Assembly (NCBI GenBank): GCA_003693705.1
Contig: RBZT01000700.1
Coordinates: 1-42,379, forward strand
Reading direction: 5' to 3'
DNA length: 42,379 nucleotides
DNA from: Polymyxa betae
Taxonomy: Eukaryota > Endomyxa > Phytomyxea > Plasmodiophorida > Plasmodiophoridae
The notes beneath the pieces were generated by a model that did no database searches, was not told the DNA's origin, and saw only the letters and a list, made by a program, of their open reading frames with translations. The translations under genes and the position numbers were made by a program. This document shows, in pieces, positions 10,101-22,120 of this stretch (positions are counted from its first letter, which is position 1; each line of letters opens with the position of its first letter).

Positions 10101-13100
10101 TAAAAAAGAATTAAGTTGAATTGAAAAGATTTGAAACAAACTTAGAGAGCAAAGCAGATTTTGTAAATAAAATCAGTACAGCAGGATCATCTTCAAGACC
10201 GAAGAGAAAAATGAATATGCTTGAAAACAAGGAGGAAACTTCACAAAAAAAGATGGGAAGCGTAAGCTGACCGCTTGAGGGGCGACTGAAAACGGTGACC
10301 CGGGGTGCATTAAGGATCATAACACGCAGGAATTCGATCCAGGCAGCGACGTCCAGGTCGAGAAGTTCTGTCAGAATCTGGTCCACTTGCACCTCCGTAT
10401 CCAAGTCGGCGTCCCGACCGTAAAGAAACACCTGCAAACAGCAAACAATTATTGACTGTAAAAACGCCAACGAATTACAAATGTGATCGTGGATTTTTGA
10501 AGAACCTTGCGAAAAGAAAGCACAGAAATCCCAATAGAAATGTAACAAGCAAAGTGAAGGAACAGAAAGACGAAGAGCGAAAACTGAATTCTAAGGTTTA
10601 CTTCAATTGCTTTGCCGGCTACGAACTCGTGAGGCCGCTCCTGTACAAAACAGACTCTCAATTAGGGTTTGGTCAGGAAAACATCTTCAAGAGTAGCCCA
10701 CCTCGAGGTCCGCATAGAATTCTCGCAAGGTCTTGCCGATCAGCCGATGGACGCGCTACATTTCAGAATCAAAACCAGCAAATTATATAGTCTCAAAATC
10801 TCCAAAAAATAGACAGTAATAATGGCTCAAAATCTCCAGTAAATGGACAGCGATAACGGCTCAAAATCTACAATAAAGGGGCAACAATAATGGCCCAAAC
10901 AGTAAGCGAAGGAGAAATGCTGCTATACCTGAATATCAAACGTGTCGGAGTTTTCAAAGACATCTTGCAAAGTCTTCATGGTTAAGGGCAAGATCTGATC
11001 CATCCTGACAAGACTGGTTGAGCAGAAATCAGTTTCAAAGGTTTCAAGAAATTACGTTTCTGAGGTAGCGTCGGAAAAAGTAACGACTGAGAATGCTGTA
11101 GATTGCTCGGTCAGGTGATGCTCGACGCTAGTACAGTATGGCGGATCGCATTCCACCAAAGCTTGCTGGAGCGGCGAAACGGCTGTGGATAGGCACTCAG
11201 ACCATAAAAACAGAGGTCGGAGAAGAAATTAGTGAAAATTTCAAGAAAGGTTTTACGCGCAAAAAGAGCATACTAACTTCAAAAAGCAAGAAAAAACGCC
11301 AAAACGCAAACAAGAAGCTTAAATTCATCAGACACCATCTAACACAGAATACAACTCGATCAAATTGTCCGATCATAAACATTATAGAAAAAACCAAGCA
11401 AGCGAGCTGACCAGATTCTGACAGGTAACGCCAAAGAATTATCAGCTGCATTTTCCGACGAATGTCGACCCAGGGCGGACCTACACAGCATCAGTTTGAA
11501 ACAAAACTGAGCGTGTTTTGCTCTCCGTACCGGCCCAGCCCATAACCACCATCCCGAAAGATTCCTGCAAAACTGATTAGAATATAGAACTCAGAGAATG
11601 TATCAAGAGCCGATACGTCGTCAGTCGGGAAATAGACGATCTGTTCTGTAGTCTGGATAGGAGGAACGGGCATATGCCAAGGCTTGACAAAACGTGAAGC
11701 AGCGGCCTCTAAGCCTGGATAAACACATCAGAAATGTGAAAATATAAAATAAGCAGTAATCTGCCAATCCCACAGAGGACAAGTGAAACTCATCAGCCCA
11801 AGATTTGAAAGCGGAAGCCAGAGATAGAAAAGAGCGCAAGAGAAAAGAAAGCAGAAGTGAGTTAGAAGGCAATGAATAAAGAGGAAGGTACCAACGCTTG
11901 CGGATAATCTTGTTTTCGATTGGTTCAAGGGCAGCCCAAAGCCGTTGCAGATCGACAACACCAGTGATGATAAGTGTACTGAAGACAGTCAGATATCAAG
12001 ACAGAAAATGTTTGCGATTTTAGCACAGGTTCTCCGGTCGGTAGTATTCTGCATGATACTTGCGAATTGTATCAATCGTCAGATGACGTAGTTCGTGTAG
12101 CATACCACCAGTCTCGGAAGAGTAACCTTTCATCGAAATTAGAAATACTGATCTTGGATTGAAACGAATTGCTGAAGAGAAGCGGAGAAACGCAATAGTG
12201 CTCAAAAAATATCAACGTTGTTGGCTAAATGTTATTCAAGCGATCCAGCAGAAATATCGTTCATACAAACATAGAAAATATAATCGACGAACAATATTAG
12301 AGCGGCAGCGAACACGAAAGGTTGAGAACGAACCGACCATGTTTCGGAAAGCAGAGACGACGCAAGGCCAGCATGACACGGGACATGGCGGTATTTTCCC
12401 GAGCTTGCATCTCACAGTAGACGACACCGGCGCTGATGATAAAGCTCAATGAGAAATAGGTTGGCTGATAAGTGTTGGCTCACTCGGTGCCGGAGTCGGT
12501 GATATGGTGCACTTCGGTCACGAACCCGCTGTCGGTTAACGTCGGGAAAAGAGCATGATCCAGATAGACGGGGATTAGCGCCAGAAAACCGTCCTGGCCC
12601 GCCGTGGTCAACGTATATGCAGTGTGATCCACGTCCGTCCAGGCATTGGTTCCTAAGAAACAAAAATCAGCGCATTGAGATCATATCAAAGCTGGCATCA
12701 AGGATAAGCACGATGTGGAAAACGGAAACAGTAAGTCAGATGGGAAAAAATAAGATAAAGTTCAGAAAAGGAAGAAAAGTCAACCTGAAAAAAAGACGAC
12801 CTTCAGACAAATTACGATTTGCCAATTCATCAAGAACGCCTTTGTAAGGGTAATCTTCTGATCTAGAAAGTGGGAGAATGAACGGAATGAAAGTTAAGAA
12901 GCAAGTTCAGCCAACCCCAAGAAGACGAGATGCTCAAGTGTATGTGGACACCTGACGAGAAGAATGTTATTCAGAGAAGCGATTCAGAGGATAAAAAATT
13001 ATCATGAAACGAATGGCAGAGAAAAAACAACGACAATGGGCCAACAACAATTGGACGCAACGAAAGCAAGAAACAATAAAGAAACTCAGAGCGACTAGGA

Positions 13101-13496
13101 GGAAGCAAAGTAGAGAAACATATACAGGAAATAGTGTTAAAATCATTCGAAGGAAAGGCTCTAATGGAAAATTACAAATCCGCTACAAAGTTGAAATTTC
13201 AATATAAGAAATATCAAATCAGGCAACACTTTTTGATTGGCGAAAGCTGCAAACAAGCGAAATAGAGAATCACAGAAAACACAGATAAGGAATCACGAAA
13301 AACCTTACCCATCATCTGAATGCGATTCGGTACGAAAAGTGAAGACCCCGTTCACAAGCGGGCCTGGGATAGCAGATAAAACGACAGAGAGGCCAGTTGC
13401 CGGGCTTCGGTAGATCTGGACATCGGGAAGCGGACCATGGCGGCCGGAGCTAGTCTTGGCTGTGTGAATCAGCTCGAAAGCAGGCGCAGATCGCAT
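7123..13496 (-). CDS. M16C-type zinc metallopeptidase, about 27 exons
   Basis: Spliced translation gives an insulinase-superfamily peptidase resembling the yeast YOL098C / worm C05D11.1 group. Exon 1 (13496-13309) ends SDDG and joins in phase to an exon at about 12951 with PHTLEHLVFLG, containing the inverted zinc motif HxxEH. Next come DYPYKGVLDELANR (about 12862), GTNAWTDVDHTAYTLTTAG (about 12652), GVVYCEMQARENTAMSR (about 12437, probable third zinc ligand), GYSSETGG and YYRPENLC (about 12130), LIITGVVD (about 11980), VVMGWAG spliced to GPPWVDI (11563/11480), SPLQQALVECDPPYC (about 11190), FLYGRDAD (about 10434), LRPYLDLYAELMFES (about 9650), TGVVFTEDRI (about 9000) and, near the C-terminus, EGPLWKRIRGAGLSYSYG (about 7900). 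The last exon starts near 7329 and stops TAA at 7123-7125. Introns are short GT-AG, one only 50 bp. One or two small exons remain unplaced. The order matches the family throughout and no frameshift is needed, so it is probably functional. Confidence 0.85.
10792..10893. repeat. Intronic 34-bp tandem repeat, three copies
   Basis: Three head-to-tail units beginning CTCAAAATCT start at 10792, 10826 and 10860. They differ at several positions. They lie inside an intron of the M16 peptidase gene, between the exons near 10929 and 10757. Confidence 0.85.
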
Positions 13497-15122
13497 CGCC
13501 GAATTACAATTGATGAGGCGACCGAAGTGCCGTTGCAGATTACAAAACAGCCTCGAAAAGATATTTTGAAAATGGACAAAGAGAAAATGAGCGCACTTTT
13601 ATCACAAGCTGCCACTTTTCATGACTATAAAGAGTATAAATACAGTATTCATAATCCCTAACTTTAAGCACCCTTCACTTTAAGTACTTCCTGGCACATC
13701 AACCCTTGAAACCAATACGTTTGTATGTGGAATTAAGGTCGGTTGGAAAGGGGGAGTGAGCAAATTTAAGATATAGTGCTAATGATCTTTTCACTCATCT
13801 TAAGAATATGGCCTGGCATAGTTCATGTTATCGAGCCGCTTAACATCAGCTCTAAACAGTTTAAAGTATGCAGAAATCCGATCGAATTTGGAGCAAAGGA
13901 AATAAAGACCGACCCGAAAACCGGCTGGAATGTTCAGATAATGGCTTTGATGATGAAAACGCATATCTGTAGAATCTTCATTGAATCAGTTATCAGAGAA
14001 ATACTATCCATAACAAATTACTGATTCGTCATGAGCCATGGCGGTAGAAGCACGCAAGCACGGGTGGGTCGCAACCGTGCACATTCTTGGCATTTGTGAA
14101 GAGATGCGTCACAGTGAGGTTGCGACGGATCACTTTCGGATTCGCTTTTTCTTTTTCTAAAATCTGGTTCGGCCAAAGAGTTGGGCAAAACCAAGAGATT
14201 CGAGCTCTTGCGGGCAGAACCAAGTAGATTTCAAGTCTACCCCTTTGACCAACCTGACACAACTGCATACGCTTGGCTGTACTCAGCCAAAAGGTGTACT
14301 CATGAATGTCCTGACAAAATGCAGCGATTAGCAGTTTGAATGGCTCTCCAATGCTCATTTTGTTCCAGCAAACGTTTATAGCAGAGACCAGCAAACAGTG
14401 CATTTTCAAACCCGATCGAAGATCAGATGGTAGTGTTTGTATTCCAGCGAAAATCTCGCCCAATGAATGATTTCTTTCTGCAGCATGTAAGTACTGATAT
14501 CACAATGCGTCGAATGGACTTCACTGGTTTGTTTAACGTTCATGCGGTGCTGTCATCATCGTCAACAAAGATTCCGGTTAAGATGAAGAAATATGACGAA
14601 TTTAGACACGATTTAAATCCTAGACTCAGTTTGATTCAAAGTTTTATCCCAAACAGAACGGCTGCGGAATCACATTGCCGAATCACTTCCGTAATCGCTC
14701 AAACACCAGCAGAAATCACAACCTCCCTCTGCAGCCGAAATGTTTGCTCCATATCTCGTAGATTTTCGAAATCGCTGTTTTTTACAGGGTTTGCCAAAGA
14801 AAAGTCACTTGGCTGGCCAACATTTCATCAATCGGAAAAAGATGCGATTGCATGAGTTGACCTGCGTTAGATTCCAGTCATTCACAGCCACCATTAGAAA
14901 ACAAAACAGCTGTATATTGTATAACCCCTTCCGACCACCTATTGAATGACTATACAACATGACCGAAATGGGCAAAAGGGAATTGTTTTCTCCTCGTTAT
15001 CACGAATGATGGATGTCTGGTCGTTGCTTGGCGGACTTCCTCCATGCTGATTCTGGCATTATCTGGAGCAATACTCAAAGCTGATGTTCGTGGCCTTGAG
15101 TGAAGCGAGGAGAGAAACATAA
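13497..15122. other. No confident gene; weak open frames
   Basis: Frames at 13776-14024 (+), 14029-14463 (-) and 14427-14855 (+) are open for 80-145 codons, but show no domain, no consistent composition and no splice logic I could support. The tRNA-like stretch inside is listed separately. Confidence 0.35.
14179..14264 (-). tRNA. Degenerate tRNA-Ser(UGA)-like sequence
   Basis: On the minus strand an anticodon arm GTAGA-CTTGAAA-TCTAC (anticodon TGA, serine) is followed by a long variable region and a T-arm-like AAGAG-CTCGAAT-CTCTT. The ends AGTTGTG and CCCAACT pair at six of seven positions. Seven extra bases separate the T arm from the 3' acceptor strand, the D arm is poor, and the T loop has C for the usual first T. 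It is best read as a tRNA-derived pseudogene or chance similarity. Confidence 0.25.
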
Positions 15123-15234
15123 TTTTGCCGGAGGGCTGCGCTTCCCATCGGAGCTATGACTCTAAAGACGAGTCGTGAGCGACGACTTAAAGAACCAAGC
15201 CTTTGCAAAAGGGCTGCGCCACCCATCGGAGCTG
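15123..15234. repeat. Direct repeat upstream of the Myb/SANT gene
   Basis: GGGCTGCGC followed by CCCATCGGAGCT occurs at about 15133-15155 and 15211-15234, a 78-base period. GGGCTGCGCT also occurs twice near 31797 and 31832, upstream of another gene, so it may be a recurring upstream motif in this genome. Confidence 0.6.
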
Positions 15235-15377
15235 AGACCAGCGTGCTCACCCCACGTATCGGAGCTTGTTCGGAGGTTATCCAGCTGGCTCCCAAGTTCA
15301 CCAAAATCCTCACCGTCCGACTTCTTCAATTCTCTCGGCTCTTTTTCAGCCTGATTTGTCAGCTGCTTAGAGGTTTA

Positions 15378-16252
15378 ATGTCGGCTGAAGAATTACTCCA
15401 GCTCATGAAGCATGATGGAGTCGAACGAAGCCCGCTTCTGGAACCCAAACCGGAGTCTGACAGCCGTCGCAAAAAGCCGCGACTTTCAAAGAAGCCGAAA
15501 ACGCAGCGACTGATCTGGACTGCGGATGACGTACGAACGTTACTCGATATCCGACATTCGGCGCAATCGTTGGAGCTATTCAAAGCTTGTAAAACTGCGA
15601 AACAGAAATCGTCGTGGTGGACGTGGTTAACCAAAGCCGTCTCCATGAAACTGGGCCGTCATGTGATCACGAAACAAGTCAAGAATCGATATGATAAGCT
15701 GAAGGCCGAATATCAACAAGTCCTGTATGTCGAGGAGCATAGGAAAACTCATCCTCATGTTTACGTCCGGTATCCAAAATACTGGGACGCCATGGTCGAT
15801 TATTTTCAGGTCCATACAAACATCTGAAAGCCGGGAGAGACTCAAATTGACTTTAGCTCGGGAGAAGCTCCGATATCTTTGTCGATATCAACGATGAGAG
15901 TGTCGCAGGCGATTCTAAAGCAACAGCATCGGAGCCCAGCTCTGATGAGGATTCGATGGAGCGGCCGGAAGGCTCTTTGGAGACGCTGGCTCAACTTGGG
16001 GAGACGATTTCAAACGAGAGCAACAAACTATCGAAAACTTGCCCTATGACGACCTTGGTGGATGGACGCTGCGAGCCGTCGGTCTCAGATCTGCTCGAGA
16101 ACTTGAAAAGCATGATACAAGCGCAAACTTCCCGTACTGAGTCACTGGTCGCCCATCAACAAGAGGCTGCCAGACATCAGAATGCAATTGATCTGCAGAT
16201 TTTCCGAATTTTGCAATCGATCTCGGATAAAGTCCAAACGAAACACTTGTAA
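15378..16252 (+). CDS. Myb/SANT-like DNA-binding protein, two exons
   Basis: Exon 1 (15378-15809) encodes a basic stretch (RRKKPRLSKKPK) that could be a nuclear signal, then a Myb/SANT-like trihelix domain: WTADDVRTLLDIR, WWTWLTKAVSMKLGR, VKNRYDKLKAEYQQV. The spaced tryptophans and the third helix before the linker match the Myb/SANT-like family found in trihelix factors and in PIF/Harbinger accessory proteins. A 47-bp intron (15810-15856, GTCCAT...CTTTAG) joins phase 0 to phase 0. Exon 2 (15857-16252) encodes an acidic Ser-rich linker (ASEPSSDEDS) and a C-terminal probable coiled coil (LLENLKSMIQAQ through LQSISDKV). I chose the ATG at 15378 because the 74 codons upstream in frame look non-coding. 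It is either a transcription factor or a domesticated transposon protein; no DDE transposase lies beside it. Confidence 0.75.
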
Positions 16253-17158
16253 TGAATTTTGCTGAAATATCCCATTTGCCATCAGCATATATCCCATTTG
16301 GCATCATATTACAGTCATGTTCAAGAATGTGGAATTGTGCTTGGCAGATTTTCTAAATATAATCAATAATATGGCTGTTTCAATGTACTGAAACGAAATG
16401 ATTTGTCCTAGAAACTACAGGGTTCTCCCTAAATGGTTAATGGCCAAAAGCAGGCAGGAAGGACCACAGAGCCGACACAGCCTGGGCGGGGCCTCCCCTC
16501 TTCCGATACAGGAAGAGCTGTCTGGGCGCGGCGTCCCCTCTTCCGATACAGGAAGTGCAGCCTGGGCGCGGCCTCCCTCGCCTCCGCTTTGAATCTTTTC
16601 GAGCATGCTGACTTGCTGAGCCAGCAGTCATCGGCATTATAGCAGGCTGTCGAAGAGCAATGCACAGCACGTGGTAAAATGGTCCCAAAGTTGGAGGTCG
16701 AAGATTGTCATTAAGAAGCCTGACACGATATTGTGACACCATTGGGGTTCCCTCTCTAGAGCATCGAGGTCTTGTGAGCGTCATTTTCTCCCTCTATCAG
16801 CCGTTCATCGTCCCATCTGGACGAGATCCTTCAAGCTCAGTCAGATCTCCTCACCAATATACGATCTTCGCCCTAATGACCTTGTTGAGTTGGTTCGATT
16901 AACCCAAATGCAAACCTGTGTGAATGCTGCTAAAAATTCAGGTCTGTTTTTTACTTGGCTCTGAACTTAATCGCCGCTATTTGCTCAATGATGCATAATT
17001 TTCGGCTTTTTTACATGAATCGAGATGATTTGCTATTTTAAATACTCTCCCAGAAAATGTTTTTTCGCTGCGTTTACAAATCCATTATCATCATCCTTCA
17101 AAGTTGATTCGAGAGGTTTAGACCAGGTAGGCGAGGTTGAATGTTATTGCGCTATCAG
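16253..17158. other. Intergenic with small repeats
   Basis: No gene supported. Two imperfect copies of ATATCCCATTTGCCATCA lie at about 16267 and 16288, directly after the Myb/SANT gene. The GC-rich tandem repeat is listed separately. Confidence 0.4.
16481..16582. repeat. GC-rich 40-bp tandem repeat, about 2.5 copies
   Basis: Units start at 16481, 16522 and 16562, each with CTGGGCGSGGC.TCCC and, in the first two, CTCTTCCGATACAGGAAG. Long frames called here on both strands are a by-product of the repeat and its GC content. Confidence 0.85.
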
Positions 17159-17371
17159 CTACTGCTTCTGCATGATATTAACAAGCATGTCCGGAAGCAA
17201 CTCATCACTTCCTAACAAGCAGAATCTGTCGGCATGAGCGTAGTCGGGCTGTTTCCGGTAATCTCGCAAAGGTCCTTTTTTTAGGAGCTTTGCCATTCGG
17301 TGGCGCCACTGCGGAAAGTTGGCTCCATTGAATATCGGCATTAGTGCTCGTTCATTGGGAGCGTCGCTCAT
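17159..17371 (-). pseudogene. Copia-type gag N-terminal remnant
   Basis: The minus strand reads from an ATG at 17371: MSDAPNERALMPIFNGANF, then PQWRHRMAKLLKKG. FxGxNFxxWxxRM...L is the hallmark of the N-terminal gag region of Ty1/copia retrotransposons. It stops after 70 codons without the rest of gag, zinc knuckle, integrase or reverse transcriptase nearby. It is therefore a short fragment of an LTR retrotransposon, or a domesticated piece. No LTR was recognised. Confidence 0.55.
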
Positions 17372-17589
17372 GGTGGAGTTGGGGACTTTTAAGCTGAACG
17401 AACAGAGAGACGACAAGACAGCGACTCCCTCTTGTTGTGTCAATAGCGAAGTAGCCTTCGCCCTTTTATTATTCGTAGTTAATGTTTCAGTTTTTACTGG
17501 AGCAATGACCACGGGCATCTTTATGAAAAAAAAAACAGCATTTTCATGTTTGCTTGTACATCGAATCGGTCAAGAAAATATTCGCAGAT

Positions 17590-18296
17590 TCTGAGCTGAT
17601 ACACGAGGGCGCTGACAACAGAGTCTCGATTAAGCTATGTTTCAGGAACTGAAACGTGTCGTCATTCATCAGAACCTGAAAGAAAAATGGGTCTGATCAT
17701 CTCGAAGACGGGAACTGAAATGTTCAATCAGAGCGTTATCATCACCATGGAACTCATCCCAGAAATCATCACTCTCAATCAGCGGCTTGAACGCAGACGC
17801 GGACTCCGCGAACGCTGTCGCATCCCTATCCAGAAATCCACGTCCAGAATTACCTTGGCGGTCTTCCCATTCCGGAACAGCCCGAACCCAGCAATTTGAA
17901 GGTGATCATGATGGGCCAGTACTTCCCCGCGAGTAGCGGATCTCGAAACAGGCAATCGAAGAAGTCGTCACTTTGTTTGTCGCCGCCACCAATGTGTTTC
18001 ACGAGCAGGCGCAATCCGGTTGGCCAGTACGACCGCGCACCGATCGTCGCGGATGCTGTCGCAGAACGGCTTGAGCTCGAACAGAACCAGTCCCAGGTCC
18101 GTTCGGACATTCGGCATAAAAACGGACCCATCTCGTACAGGTAATCGGCATACGCGGCCTCCGCCTGACGGTGTCCGCATCGTCAACCTCGACCAAGGAC
18201 ACAGAGTCGAGGATTGGGAACTGAACCCTAAACCCTAAACCCTGCATAACGCCGAAGTCGGCGAGTTCATCCGGGCAACGAGACAGCAGATGTTTG
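17590..18296 (-). pseudogene. Frameshifted remnant of a helical (F-box-like?) gene
   Basis: Reading from 18296 down, protein-like pieces appear in changing frames: LLSRCPDELADF, FPILDSVSLVEVDDADTV, AEAAYADYLYEMGPF, then in another frame GLVLFELKPFCDSIRDDRC, then GGGDKQSDDFFDCLFRDP and AGKYWPIMITFKLLG, and lastly FKPLIESDDFWDEFHGDD. No intron with GT-AG ends explains all the switches, so I read this as a decayed gene. The opening PDELADF recalls the LPDDL motif of the 24.7 kb gene, which suggests, weakly, the same family. A telomere-type patch lies inside the reading frame at 18224-18244. Confidence 0.45.
18224..18244. repeat. Interstitial telomere-type repeat (about three CCCTAAA units)
   Basis: GAACCCTAAACCCTAAACCC is the longest uninterrupted run of the plant/SAR-type telomere repeat in the window. 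It lies within the coding remnant, whose minus-strand frame stays open through it. Confidence 0.9.
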
Positions 18297-21200
18297 GGCT
18301 AGTTTGGCGACATCGATTCATTCGGGTTCGTGGTTCCTATGTACTACAGGAGATCATCGTATTCATGGCGGAAGGAACAATGATTGCGGACCCCATGACC
18401 CCAACGGGGGTCATCACCATGATTGACTGGTTTGGTGCGATGGTGACAGTGTTTGAACACCTTGACGGATTCAAAGCCCAAATGGCGAAATTCGAATCTT
18501 TTCGCAAAAGCGCGGATTGTGAGCAACCATAAGTTTGGCTTTGAAATTTCCGAATGACCACCGACCATGAATCGGCGCAGACCGTGAGGCTCGCCACGGC
18601 CCTGCTTCCATGAATATTAGAGCCATCCACCAATAGTTCCCAGTATGAGGTAAAAGCCAACTTATGGTCATCACGTTACTCTTATAGAAATCCTGTTATT
18701 TCCATACAACTAGAAGCAGCTTCTCCTCGGCTTTGCTCAGGTAGAATCCGATATTGGCTCTGCCAATCAGATCGAGAGTATGGGCTGCCAACATAATGAT
18801 CTAACTGTTACGCTCCTGCACAAAACGTTCGACCGTGATGACTCATGAATCCTCAATAGTGCCAAAAGGATTTCGAAAAGTGCGAACGAAATTTTGGAAT
18901 CAAACTGCGCGATTGCGTTTCTACTTCATGTTTTGGGTACTTATCTGGTGCCAAAATATTTCATGCCCTCACAAAGATTGTGTCCCGCAGTAGGTAAACA
19001 TTCTTTAAAAAGTTCGCTTTATAGAAATATTCCTTTCGGCAAAAGCTATCGATCTTTAACGCTATTGTTTGGCAACTGGGTCATCCAGCACGAGAATATA
19101 GTCCGAAGTTTATGTATGGGAAATTTGAGGATTAAGGCCGCAGGTAATATCGAATGTTTCGAAAACTCAAAGATATTGAATAAAAATGCGCCGCTTCTGA
19201 ATCCCGAGAAACCTACTTTTAAGTACCACGAAAGCGGTAGCTGCAATATAGCAATATAATCGAAGCTTTTTTAATGGAACCAACACGCAGTTTTAAGCGC
19301 AGAAATGAGCGCGAAAATTTGTGCGTTGTGCGTCACAACTTCGATTTCATTTTCTTGTGCTAAATTTGATTGTTTCTCGGCGACGTCCTTAACAACGGCA
19401 TTTGTAAATTTATATTAAAATGGGAGGGTGGCTAGTTGCTGGATGTATGAGAATGAATCTGTGAATAGATGGATCTTCCTATCTACAAGTTCTAGTGGAA
19501 GAGATACCTAGACCTGATTTCAGTTTCGTCGCTCGATACAGCGTTTTTGAGATTTAACGCAGTTTTGATTGAGAGTAACAAAGCTGTTCTGGGCGGTCTC
19601 TATCTCTGGTGGGATCATGTCCGGATAAAGAAGCTGAAACACGCCCGAGCTACCAGTCCGCATTGCCAAGATAAACAATGAGCTTTGATCGCTTCTAGAA
19701 TGAATCCAATAATAATCGGGTCTTGACTTCGCCAACAAATCGCCATCTTAAACCCGGCTATCGAGAAAGGAAAACAAGTTTTCATCATGATAGGATCATT
19801 GGCGTTTTCGTGTTAATCAGGGTTTTAGGGTTTCGCTTATAATTGCTAAAGCAGCCGTTATGTCAGCTGGTTTGATTTCATCTGAGAGCGTATTCAATAA
19901 CTTGATTTTTTTAGCAAAAACTGTCGATGTTGGGATGGGGAAAAATCGATTTCCTTAACAGACGAATTTGGGTTTGAAACGACCCGTTCTACCTCTGCAA
20001 ACGTGTAGCTGTAATTCTGACATTGTCTTTTTCAAGATATCATCAGGCTTAGAGTTAACCTTAAGACAATGAAGGAGCGATATCCTGTCTGGTTATCCTC
20101 ATCTCTCGTATTGATCAGAGTCGGCTGAACTTATTCATCCTGTAAAACATTTAACGAATAACTTTGTGTATTTACGAACATAAAAAACAAATGTTTTTAT
20201 AGGAGATCGCAGATATAACCCCAGTATAGGAAACCCTAACTTTTAGGAGTCAAATCTGTAAATGAATTCAATTTTATCGGCAGGTTACGGTTTATAAGGC
20301 GGTGTTGAAATAGAAGTGAGTTCGGTATACAGCTGAGTGTTTCGCGCCTCGGAATAATGCAGTCCTAAAACGTTATCGATATCGATTTTTTTCACAAAAT
20401 ATCACGGGAGCTGTTTTCTGGAATTGTTGCTTAGACCTATTTTGCTTTGATGATATTGTTCATTACGCCGCCCAATCATGCGTTAATTAGGTGGGCTTGA
20501 TAAGGCGTTGGTGACGACTCCCCGGAATTTGACGAATTCGACAAGCTCGGATGTCGTCGTGGTTTCCGCCGATGGAAATTTATCACGAAAGTGCCATGAG
20601 AAAATGAAAGAAGAATCTTGCGGATTGAAGGAAATGCAATTTTTTGGGAATGGATTCTGAAAATTGATTTTATATATTATATTTTAGGGGATTTTTGGAA
20701 TTCGATACGAAGGCGTCATTGTTATTTTCGTATGTTAAAATCTTGAAAATCTTGACTCGGGGTGAATTTTGTATCTTTTTTATGGGGAACACTGGATTTT
20801 AACCGACTTGACAAAATACAAACGAACCTGCTAGTTGTATTTTTACAACCAGTTGTACGACGAACTTCTTATTATTAAAGGGCGAGCCTAACCCTTGGCG
20901 AACCTCTGGCTGTTATCAATAGATACCGCGCAGTAGTCTGATTTATTGAGCTCCCTTGGATCGTTGTTATGTTTTTTTTGTTGAAATTCGAAATTCAAGC
21001 TGAATAGTGAATACGCACCGCCCCGTTAGGGGTGATTTAATGGTGTAAATTGTTTCAATCTTCTTTGGAAGAGGTTTTTGTATTACAATTCAGTTTAAAA
21101 CTTTTCTGAGTTAGAATGCCTTTGCAGTCAGCACAGCGTTCTGATGTCGCCAGTCTTGCTCGGTTTATTGTTTGGATTTACAAAGTCGGCATTTTTAACT

Positions 21201-21520
21201 CGAGAACCTCGTTTTCCCTGACCGCGCTGAGGTGGAAGGACCGGCAAACAAATTGCAAAAGAAATTTGAATTTCCTGAACATGGGAAATTGAAGAAATAT
21301 TGTTTCGTCATTTGATTTATGATTATCATATTCAGAAAACGTTCTTCATATCCTACAAGCTGAGTCGTCTTTCTGAAAATCAGCATAAAATGCTTGATCT
21401 CCTTGATATAATAATTGTCCAGCTTGTAATTTTGAAAACTTTTTTTGGTTATCAGACGATTTAATATTATTTTATCTTGAATTATTTGCTGTTTATAATG
21501 CGTCAAACCAAGTTTTGGAG
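18297..21520. other. Long gene-poor region
   Basis: About 3.2 kb without a supported gene. Frames at 18290-18532 (+), 18337-18660 (-) and 18894-19259 (+) are open but unrecognised. Composition turns AT-rich to the right. Short telomere-like motifs occur near 19821-19834 (GGGTTTTAGGGTTT) and 20224-20232 (AAACCCTAAC). Confidence 0.4.
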
Positions 21521-21735
21521 TCTTGAGAGGAATAGAGAACAGGGTTCGAATCCCTGAAGGGTGCCTTTTCTCGAGACTCTTCTCTTTCTTCGTAAGAAAA
21601 GCCTAGTAAGAGAATAGTCTCATTAATGGGTGAAATATCTTCTAAATTTGAAACCCTAACCCTAACATAGACTGTACTCGCATTTGGAATGGATTATCGG
21701 GTTCGTATTGATGCAAAAGGTTCAGAGATTTTATG
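21521..21735 (+). repeat. Left arm of a dispersed inverted repeat, with telomere patch
   Basis: Two blocks, 21521-21652 and 21666-21735, are homologous to the reverse complement of 27064-27194 and 26300-26369. Shared text includes CTTGAGAGGAATAGAGAAC, TGGGTGAAATA and CATAGACTGTACTCGCATTT. In this arm the blocks are separated only by AAACCCTAACCCTAA (21651-21665). The second block begins a small open frame (21690-21863) whose start YRVRIDAKGSE is kept as YRVRIDTKGSE in the other arm, so the repeat may once have been coding. A tRNA-B-box-like GGTTCGAATCC lies at 21543-21553. Confidence 0.8.
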
Positions 21736-22120
21736 CTCTCCAACGAGCAACGGAATGCATCATATATCTGGATTGTATTATCTGGTACAACATGTTGACA
21801 AAGGAGGCCTGAAGCTCGTGGCAGGTTCGCTGCATCTCGTTGTTTTTATTCCTCGTTGGTGACAAACCCGAAAGTTTGGCATTCAGCAGCACAATTCGAA
21901 GCAGATTGAATGGTGCGATCCAATTAGGAGCACGAAAGAAACGAAATACACAGATTTTATCTTCTTCCAGCTCACCGTCAGGTCACAAAAATGATTCAGA
22001 AAAGACACGTAGAATCAGAAGTCGAAAAAAATACGTTAGCTGCGCACAAACACTGTACCGAGTAACATTGTTTGCGACCCTGAATTCGAGTTAGCAGTGG
22101 TAAAAGTTCAGAAATCACAA

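Noticed and set aside
16415-16784. Several overlapping open frames on both strands
   Set aside because: They are produced by the GC-rich 40-bp tandem repeat and keep no consistent protein character.
18894-19259. 121-codon plus-strand frame
   Set aside because: No domain, no splice logic, composition like the surrounding AT-rich spacer, and an equally open antisense frame.
21541-21575. Similarity of GGGTTCGAATCCCTGAAGGG to a conserved SSU rRNA stretch
   Set aside because: Only about a dozen bases agree, the surroundings do not, and the sequence is explained by a dispersed repeat with a T-arm-like stem.
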